DNA from: JABCPE02 sp963509715
GTDB taxonomy: Bacteria; Bacteroidota; Bacteroidia; Flavobacteriales; Weeksellaceae
Reading direction: 5' to 3'
Length of the DNA stretch: 29,968 nt
Assembly (NCBI GenBank): GCA_963509715.1
Contig: CAUPCB010000016.1
Span: forward strand, 1-29,968
This document shows positions 23,927-29,968 of the stretch, one piece after another. How positions within the stretch are numbered: the first letter of the stretch is position 1; each line of letters starts with the position of its first letter. Both the position numbers and the translations under genes were made by a program. The notes beneath the pieces are model-generated. The model did not search any database. It was given only the letters and a program-made list of their open reading frames with translations, and was not told where the DNA came from.

Positions 23927-25003
23927 ATGAACAAAAAACTCATATTAGAATCAGGAGAAGTTTTCTACGGAGAAGGCTTCGGAGCAGATACAGAGACTAG
24001 CGGCGAGGTGGTTTTCAGCACAGGAATGACTGGCTATCAGGAACTTATCTCTGACCCTTCCTTTTGTGGGCAAATTGTCTGCATGACCTACCCGCTCATT
24101 GGAAATTATGGAATCAATCGTGATGATTACGAAAGCATAGAACCAGCCATCAAAGGACTGATTATAAAAGAACTCTGCGATATGCCTTCTAACTTCCGTT
24201 CCCAACTTACTCTGGATGAACTCTTTAAGAAGAAAAATCTTTCAGGGATTTCAGGGATTGACACCCGAAAACTAACCCGAATTCTCCGAAACAAAGGTGT
24301 AACGAAAGGTAAAATTGTCAATGCTGATGCAGATGAACAAAACATCATCAATGAACTGAAAGCCACCATTTTACCTAAAAATCAAATTGAGCAGGTTTCC
24401 ACCAAAACTCCCTACGCCAACCCTGGCAGAGGCTTTAAAGTAGTGCTGATGGATTTTGGTGCAAAACTCGGCATCATCCGTGAATTATCCCAAAGAAACT
24501 GCGATATCACGGTGGTTTCTCACGATACCTCAGCCGAAGAAATCCTGCTAATGGCTCCTGACGGTGTCATGCTCTCCAACGGTCCTGGCGACCCGCAGGA
24601 CATCCCTCACGCACACGAAACCGTGAGAAAGCTCCTTGGCAAAGTCCCTATTTTTGGAATTTGCATGGGACATCAGGTGATAGGTCTGGCGTGCGGCGCG
24701 AAGACTTTTAAACTAAAATTCGGGCACAGAGGAGGCAATCATCCTGTTTTGGATTTAAGGACAAATAAAGTTTCTATCACTTCTCAAAACCACGGCTATG
24801 CCATTGACCAAAACAGTCTGAAAGACACAGATTTAGAGGAAACCCACATCGCGCTGAATGACCGCACGAATGAAGGAGTCCGCCACAAGAAATACCCTTG
24901 TTTCTCTGTCCAATACCACCCAGAGGCAAGCCCAGGCCCAGAAGATGCCAATTATCTTTTTGATGAATTTATCAATCTGATGAGAGAAAATACCGTTAAA
25001 TAA
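23927..25003 (+). CDS. carA: Carbamoyl-phosphate synthase small subunit (glutaminase)
   Basis: It releases ammonia from glutamine for CarB. The start is the ATG at 23927, because it opens the family segment KLILESGEVFYGEGFG; the longer frame from 23855 overlaps pyrC. The 358-aa protein has the N-terminal CarA domain (about 1-150) with STGMTGYQELISDPS, and a C-terminal class I glutamine amidotransferase domain. The catalytic Cys246 is in FGICMGHQ and the His331/Glu333 pair in QYHPEASPGPED. All triad residues are present. It starts 20 bp after pyrC and ends 31 bp before carB. Confidence 0.97.
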   Translation: MNKKLILESGEVFYGEGFGADTETSGEVVFSTGMTGYQELISDPSFCGQIVCMTYPLIGNYGINRDDYESIEPAIKGLIIKELCDMPSNFRSQLTLDELFKKKNLSGISGIDTRKLTRILRNKGVTKGKIVNADADEQNIINELKATILPKNQIEQVSTKTPYANPGRGFKVVLMDFGAKLGIIRELSQRNCDITVVSHDTSAEEILLMAPDGVMLSNGPGDPQDIPHAHETVRKLLGKVPIFGICMGHQVIGLACGAKTFKLKFGHRGGNHPVLDLRTNKVSITSQNHGYAIDQNSLKDTDLEETHIALNDRTNEGVRHKKYPCFSVQYHPEASPGPEDANYLFDEFINLMRENTVK

Positions 25004-25034
25004 AAAAACTTTTAATTCTAAAATCTAAATAAAC

Positions 25035-28000
25035 ATGAAGCGCACAGATATAAAAACCATTCTCGTCATAGGCTCCGGCCCTATCATCATAGGACAGGCA
25101 GCGGAATTTGACTACGCGGGAACACAGGCCTGTCTATCCCTAAAAGAGGAAGGATACAGAGTCATTCTCATCAACTCAAATCCTGCCACCATCATGACCG
25201 ATGCAGAAATCGCCGATAAGGTCTATATAGAACCGATTTCCTTAGAATTTGTAAGCCAAATTATCCGAAAGGAACGCCCAGATGCTCTTTTGCCAACTTT
25301 GGGAGGACAGACAGGGCTGAATATGGCGATAGAACTAAAAAAATCAGGGATTTTAGATGAGTGTAAAGTGGAAGTTTTGGGAACTAAACTTTCTGCTATC
25401 AATCGTGCCGAAGACCGAGATTTATTCCGAGAACTGATGAACAAACTGGGTGAACCTGTGCCAGAATCAGACATTGTGAATACATTAGAAAGCGCCCTGA
25501 ATTTTGCTGACAGAATCGGCTATCCTGTGATTGTGCGCCCTGCCTTCACCCTTGGAGGAACAGGCGGTGGTATCGCTTCCAACGAGCAGGAACTCACCGA
25601 AATCGTAGAACTCGGACTAAAACACAGCCCTGTAAATCAGTGCCTTATAGAAAAATCCATCGCAGGATTCAAAGAGATAGAATACGAAGTAATGCGAGAT
25701 TCTAACGACAATGCCATAGTGGTCTGCAACATGGAAAACATAGACCCTGTGGGCATACACACTGGCGATTCCATAGTCGTAGCGCCTTCGCAGACCCTCT
25801 CTGACAGGGAATATCAGATGCTGCGAAATACTTCACTAAAAATCATCCGCGCTTTGGGAATTGAAGGCGGATGCAATGTACAGTTGGCTCTGGATCCGCA
25901 TTCATTTAATTATTATGTAATCGAAGTTAATCCGAGAGTGTCCCGTTCATCAGCTTTGGCGAGTAAAGCTACGGGCTACCCTATTGCTAAAATCGCTGCC
26001 AAAATCGCTGTGGGACTGACTTTGGATGAAATCATAAATCCTGTAACGGGCAAAACTTATGCTTGTTTCGAACCTGCTTTGGACTATGTAGTTACCAAAT
26101 TCCCTCGTTTTCCGTTTGATAAATTCGAAACAGCAGACAGAAGATTATCCACACAGATGAAAGCCACAGGCGAAATCATGGCTATTGGAAGAAACTTCGA
26201 AGAATCACTACAAAAAGCCATCCGCTCACTGGAAACGGGCATTCAGCATTTGGGATTAAAGGAAAAACAAGCCCTTGCCCTAACCGATGAAGAAATAGAA
26301 AGAAGAATAAAAATCTGCGATGACGAGAGGCTTTTCATCATTGGAGAAGCGCTGCGCAGAGGCTATGACTGGGAGAAAATAGTGGAATGGAGCAAAATAG
26401 ACAAATTCTTTATTTGGAAAATCAAGAAACTCATTGATTTTGAGGCTGAAATAAAAAACAATCCATTTAACAAAGATATTTTAATCAAGGCTAAAAAGTT
26501 AGGTTTTTCTGACATTAATTTAGCTCATTTTTGGAACTGCACACAGAGGGAAGTTTTTAATTTTAGAAAAGAAAACAGCATCATGCCAGTTTATAAAATG
26601 GTGGATACCTGTGCAGCCGAGTTTGAGTCCGAAACGCCTTATTTCTACGGAACTTACGAGGAAGAAAACGAGTCCATCGCCAGCGACAAGGAAAAAATCA
26701 TCGTGCTGGGTTCAGGGCCTATCCGTATCGGGCAGGGCGTGGAGTTTGACTACGCAACGGTGCATTCTGTATGGGCGATTAAGGAAATGGGCTGTGAGGC
26801 GATTATCATCAATAATAATCCTGAAACCGTTTCTACGGATTTCTCTATTTCGGATAAATTATATTTTGAGCCGCTGACCGAGGAAGATGTGATGAACATC
26901 ATCGAACTTGAAAAACCAAAAGGCGTGGTGGTGCAGTTCGGCGGACAGACCGCTATCAATTTGGCTGATAAACTGGCTTCCCATGGAGTGAAGATTTTAG
27001 GAACTTCTTTAGAAGATTTGGACAGAGCCGAAAACCGAGACAAATTCGAGAAAGCCCTGCAAGATTTGGGCATTCCTCAGCCGAAAGGAAAAACTTCCAC
27101 TTCAAAAGAAGAGGCCATAAAAATTGCCAATGAAATCGGCTATCCTGTGCTTGTCCGCCCAAGCTATGTTTTGGGAGGAAGGGCTATGGAAATCGTTTAT
27201 ACAGAGGAAGAACTCGCTCATTACATGGAAAATGCAGTGGAAGCAAGCCCTGAACATCCTGTGCTGATTGACCGATATTTGACAGGAAAAGAAGTGGAAG
27301 TAGATGCTATTTCTGATGGCGAAACCACCATCATCCCTGGAATTATGGAACATATCGAGCGGGCGGGCGTGCATTCGGGAGACTCTATCGCGGTGTATCC
27401 TCCTCAAAATCTGACACAAAAGCAGATGGACACGCTCTCTGACTACACGCAAAGACTTGCCAAAGGACTGAATATCATTGGTTTGATGAACATTCAATAT
27501 GTGATTTCTGATGGAGAGGTTTTTGTCATAGAGGTCAATCCTCGTTCATCCAGAACCGTTCCATTTTTGTCCAAAATCACTGGCATTCCGATGGCAAAAT
27601 TAGCTACAAAAGCCATTCTCGGAGCGAAACTAAAAGATTTGGGCTATCAAAATGGACTTATTCCTAATAAAGAAGGTGTTTATGTGAAAGTTCCTGTTTT
27701 TAGTTTTAGTAAATTGTCCAAAGTGGATATTTCCCTCGGCCCTGAAATGAAATCCACAGGAGAAGTGATGGGCAAAGACCAAACCCTCGAAAAAGCCCTA
27801 TATAAAGGACTTATCGGTGCAGGAAGGAAAGTCCCTACCCATGGAGCGATTCTCTTCACTGTTTCTGACAAAGACAAAGCCGAAGCCGTGGGACTTGCGA
27901 AAAGATTTAACGATATAGGTTTCAGAATATGGGCTACGGAAGGAACTGCGAAATTCTTCGAACAACATGGCGTAAAAACCAAAATAGGCTACAAAATAGG

Positions 28001-28214
28001 CGAAGAAGATATAAACCTAATAGACCTCATCCACAAAGGAAAAGTGCAATATGTGGTAAATACCACCACCAAAGGAAAACAATCTGAGCGGGACGGCTTC
28101 CAAATCCGCCGTATGTCGGTAGAAAACGGAGTCCCATGCCTTACCTCTATGGATACCGTAGAAGCTATCCTAAAAGTGCTGGAATCCCTTACTTTTAGCA
28201 TAGATGCGATGTAG
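25035..28214 (+). CDS. carB: Carbamoyl-phosphate synthase large subunit
   Basis: With CarA it makes carbamoyl phosphate from bicarbonate, ammonia and two ATP. The 1059-aa protein shows the internal duplication of the family. The first half starts with VIGSGPIIIGQAAEFDYAGT and carries the ATP-grasp segments IVRPAFTLGGTGGGIA and VIEVNPRVSRSSALASKATG. The second half repeats them: VLGSGPIRIGQGVEFDYAT, LVRPSYVLGGRAMEIV and VIEVNPRSSRTVPFLSKITG. The last 130 or so residues (HGAILFTVSDKDKAEAVGLA onward) form the MGS-like allosteric domain that senses UMP or other effectors. No break is seen. It is the last recognised gene of the operon; I see no clear terminator in the bases after its stop. Confidence 0.98.
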   Translation: MKRTDIKTILVIGSGPIIIGQAAEFDYAGTQACLSLKEEGYRVILINSNPATIMTDAEIADKVYIEPISLEFVSQIIRKERPDALLPTLGGQTGLNMAIELKKSGILDECKVEVLGTKLSAINRAEDRDLFRELMNKLGEPVPESDIVNTLESALNFADRIGYPVIVRPAFTLGGTGGGIASNEQELTEIVELGLKHSPVNQCLIEKSIAGFKEIEYEVMRDSNDNAIVVCNMENIDPVGIHTGDSIVVAPSQTLSDREYQMLRNTSLKIIRALGIEGGCNVQLALDPHSFNYYVIEVNPRVSRSSALASKATGYPIAKIAAKIAVGLTLDEIINPVTGKTYACFEPALDYVVTKFPRFPFDKFETADRRLSTQMKATGEIMAIGRNFEESLQKAIRSLETGIQHLGLKEKQALALTDEEIERRIKICDDERLFIIGEALRRGYDWEKIVEWSKIDKFFIWKIKKLIDFEAEIKNNPFNKDILIKAKKLGFSDINLAHFWNCTQREVFNFRKENSIMPVYKMVDTCAAEFESETPYFYGTYEEENESIASDKEKIIVLGSGPIRIGQGVEFDYATVHSVWAIKEMGCEAIIINNNPETVSTDFSISDKLYFEPLTEEDVMNIIELEKPKGVVVQFGGQTAINLADKLASHGVKILGTSLEDLDRAENRDKFEKALQDLGIPQPKGKTSTSKEEAIKIANEIGYPVLVRPSYVLGGRAMEIVYTEEELAHYMENAVEASPEHPVLIDRYLTGKEVEVDAISDGETTIIPGIMEHIERAGVHSGDSIAVYPPQNLTQKQMDTLSDYTQRLAKGLNIIGLMNIQYVISDGEVFVIEVNPRSSRTVPFLSKITGIPMAKLATKAILGAKLKDLGYQNGLIPNKEGVYVKVPVFSFSKLSKVDISLGPEMKSTGEVMGKDQTLEKALYKGLIGAGRKVPTHGAILFTVSDKDKAEAVGLAKRFNDIGFRIWATEGTAKFFEQHGVKTKIGYKIGEEDINLIDLIHKGKVQYVVNTTTKGKQSERDGFQIRRMSVENGVPCLTSMDTVEAILKVLESLTFSIDAM

Positions 28215-28322
28215 TATAATATAGATGCAAAGGAATGCTTAATTGACAATATGTGAATTTCAAAAATTGGCAAATTGACCAAAAGATAGGTTATGTAAAT
28301 TATTTATGATAATTTAATCTTA

Positions 28323-28487
28323 TTGAGAAAATGTTTCAAAATTTTATATCTTGCGGGACTGAGTTTCTTCTTGGTATGGCACATTTTGATAAGTTATTTT
28401 ACCCATTCCTATTCTCCTGTAATGGTTACCTGCCTTATGGGCGTTTATCTCATTCCAAAATGGGGAATTCGGGTTTTAAAAAAGTAA
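28323..28487 (+). CDS. Possible 54-aa membrane protein with a TTG start
   Basis: A frame starting at TTG 28323 gives a basic N-terminus (RKCFK), a hydrophobic helix (ILYLAGLSFFLVWHILISYF), a second one (VMVTCLMGVYLIP) and a basic end KWGIRVLKK. This pattern is that of a small inner-membrane protein. No ATG is available in frame except inside the second helix. No exact promoter box or terminator was seen in 28215-28322. It could also be a decayed remnant. The rest of the 307-bp gap after carB holds nothing else I can support. Confidence 0.35.
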   Translation: MRKCFKILYLAGLSFFLVWHILISYFTHSYSPVMVTCLMGVYLIPKWGIRVLKK

Positions 28488-28521
28488 ATCAGTAAATTAG
28501 CAGGCTAATAAATCTGATTTT

Positions 28522-29199
28522 ATGAATCCAATAATCAAACAATGGGACACTGCTAAGTCTCTAATAAAAGATTACCAATATAAGGAAGCACTGGCTATTT
28601 ATGAGGCTCTTTACCAAAAGGTAGAGACAGAACTTTCGGATAATTTTGACAAAGCTATGTTTTTTGGGGATTACTTTGGTGCATTAGCGGATGTTGCCCA
28701 GTATGACAAAGCGGAAGTAATGGCTGCTAAAGCCTTAAAATACATAACCGAAAATGGGTACACTACTCTAAACTATATTTTCTATAACTATGGGAATATG
28801 TATCTTCATCAAGCTAAATGGGAAGAAGCTATTCCTTGGCTCGAAAAAGCGCTCAACAGAAATAGCGATGGGTGGATTAATGAAAAACAAAGAGCTTACT
28901 ATGGCACTGCTTTAGGGGGTGCGCTATTCCATTTGGGGCGTATAGACGAAGCCGAAGAAGAGTTGCTTAAGGCGGTAGAGGCAGGCAAATATACTGTAGC
29001 TAATAAGGATTGGGAACCTTTTTTCTACCTCAAAGAGCTATACAAGCAAAAGGGTGACGAGAAACTTATGGCAAAATATGAAAATATGTACCTTACCCGA
29101 CTTAAAAAGCTAAAGGAAGAAGAACTTATCTATCCTCTATCAGAACATCGGGCAAACAAACAAGCCCTTGAAGACTGGAAAAAACTTAATAACCCTTAA
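28522..29199 (+). CDS. Tetratricopeptide-repeat protein
   Basis: A 225-aa soluble protein with no signal peptide. TPR-like helix pairs are seen at about 5-38 (YQYKEALAIYEALYQK), 85-118 (YNYGNMYLHQAKWEEAIPWL), 123-155 (YGTALGGALFHLGRIDEAEE) and 160-195. TPR domains bind proteins or peptides, so this is likely a scaffold or partner-binding protein; the partner is unknown. It lies 21 bp before the unfinished gene that follows and is probably co-transcribed with it. I saw no exact TAnnTTTG upstream. The operon break from carB is not clear. Confidence 0.8.
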   Translation: MNPIIKQWDTAKSLIKDYQYKEALAIYEALYQKVETELSDNFDKAMFFGDYFGALADVAQYDKAEVMAAKALKYITENGYTTLNYIFYNYGNMYLHQAKWEEAIPWLEKALNRNSDGWINEKQRAYYGTALGGALFHLGRIDEAEEELLKAVEAGKYTVANKDWEPFFYLKELYKQKGDEKLMAKYENMYLTRLKKLKEEELIYPLSEHRANKQALEDWKKLNNP

Positions 29200-29220
29200 T
29201 CATTTTACAAATAAAACCTT

Positions 29221-29968
29221 ATGAACGAACAAGCAAGGAAACTCTACGACCAAGCCCAAGCGAATTACCCAGCGTTGAAAACCCAAATAGAGGCACAAGT
29301 AGTGCGTTGGTTTTGGGCAGGGGGAGGTATGGGGCTTTTTTCTTTAGAGCCTTTTTACTTTGAACAAAACCATTTCTCGAAGTCTAAAATTCTTAAAGAT
29401 GCTCCAGAAGATGCTGACAATAAGTATCAATATGGGGTAAATGACAAAGATGAAATAATTGTAGAACGCCGTTACACTGAGTCAAAAGGAAAATTCAAAG
29501 GACAGTGTTATGAAACTTTCTATTTCCGAGAAGACAGCCAAATTATCAGTTATCGTTTTGAGTACTCTGAGGAAAAGGAGTGTGACAATGTAAAGATTTT
29601 TATTTATAAAGATGGATTACTTCAATATATCTATAGTGCTTTTGAAGAGCATTATTTGGAAGAGACTATGTACTATGAGGGGGACAAACTCATTCGTCAG
29701 GAGGAAAAGGGATTAGATTATTATCTAAAACCCATTGATAATACCCTTCTCTATACCTATGATATGCTGGGAAAACTCAATAGTATTACCAGTAGAACCG
29801 GCTATGTATGGTATCAGAAGAAAGATAAGAAAATCAGTTATAAAGCCCTCTCTGAAAAAGCTGCGGAACGCTACTATGCACTATTGGTGCCTACCATTAA
29901 GGCATATCCTGTGAAAGAGCCTTTGTACTGCATCAACCTATCGTTTGACTACCAAAACATACTGCCCA
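29221..29968 (+). CDS. Unfinished gene of unknown family (3' end outside the window)
   Basis: An open frame of 249 codons from the ATG at 29221 to the window edge, with no stop. It opens MNEQARKLYDQAQANYPALK and continues with YGVNDKDEIIVERRY and, further on, a segment of short beta strands (FYFREDSQIISYRFEYS, KIFIYKDGLLQYIYS, TMYYEGDKLIRQEEK, YTYDMLGKLNSITS). That looks like an antiparallel-strand repeat, faintly recalling Rhs/YD-like or MORN-like strand patterns. No signal peptide is seen. I cannot name a family. Its spacing of 21 bp after the TPR gene suggests they work together. Confidence 0.75.
   Translation, partial: MNEQARKLYDQAQANYPALKTQIEAQVVRWFWAGGGMGLFSLEPFYFEQNHFSKSKILKDAPEDADNKYQYGVNDKDEIIVERRYTESKGKFKGQCYETFYFREDSQIISYRFEYSEEKECDNVKIFIYKDGLLQYIYSAFEEHYLEETMYYEGDKLIRQEEKGLDYYLKPIDNTLLYTYDMLGKLNSITSRTGYVWYQKKDKKISYKALSEKAAERYYALLVPTIKAYPVKEPLYCINLSFDYQNILP

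Noticed and set aside
28331..28495. 54-codon ATG frame (MFQNFISCG opening) after carB
   Set aside because: The overlapping TTG frame gives a coherent membrane protein, while this one has scattered Cys, Tyr and Phe without pattern. Neither is certain.

Overview
The window reads as chromosomal core DNA of a member of the Bacteroidota, class Flavobacteriia, most likely the Chryseobacterium/Elizabethkingia/Riemerella neighbourhood. The reasons are AT-rich intergenic DNA, near absence of Shine-Dalgarno sequences, repeated promoter elements of the Bacteroidota type (TTG, 19-20 bp, TAnnTTTG), a periplasmic S46 dipeptidyl-peptidase, a GIN-domain lipoprotein, and an OlsF-like two-domain acyltransferase. 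No insertion sequence, prophage, CRISPR array or conjugative gene was seen.

Layout. (1) 139-1509: ffh, the SRP GTPase. (2) 2217-1555, 2972-2235 and 3821-2976 on the minus strand: an envelope operon read SH3-domain exported protein, kdsB, LolA-like exported protein. (3) 7702-3927 on the minus strand: a four-gene operon of glycosyltransferase 2, small membrane protein, GIN-domain lipoprotein and phosphohexomutase. (4) 7858-7956: the SRP RNA, within 8 kb of its protein partner. (5) 10170-8035: a DPP11-type S46 peptidase, then a DUF4197-like gene. (6) 10928-11346: a gene-free stretch that is highly structured on the minus strand. It has a canonical promoter, a long imperfect hairpin of about 100 nt followed by U5, and a separate strong terminator. 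This looks like an unannotated small RNA or leader. (7) 11347-12426: recF, then tRNA-Phe(GAA) on the minus strand. (8) 15709-12631: lysC overlapping an olsF-like lipid acyltransferase gene. (9) 15839-16852: fbp, convergent with a GNAT/sodium:solute symporter pair. (10) 19353-19099: a small membrane protein, and 21336-19429: acs. (11) 21594-28214: the de novo pyrimidine operon pyrB-pyrC-carA-carB, preceded by a leader with a pause-like hairpin, a U-rich tract and an intrinsic terminator. (12) 28323 to the end: a possible 54-aa membrane protein, a TPR protein and an unfinished gene of unknown family, which may be the edge of an accessory region.

Functional links. CarAB, PyrB and PyrC catalyse the first three steps of UMP synthesis in one transcription unit. 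The pyr leader resembles the UTP-sensing attenuator of enterobacterial pyrBI. KdsB, the GT2 and phosphohexomutase genes, the GIN lipoprotein and the OlsF-like enzyme all act on the cell envelope. Acs and Fbp are consistent with growth on acetate, peptides or other gluconeogenic substrates, matching the exported dipeptidyl-peptidase. The two main leads are the minus-strand RNA at 11145-11245 and the pyr leader at 21594-21735.
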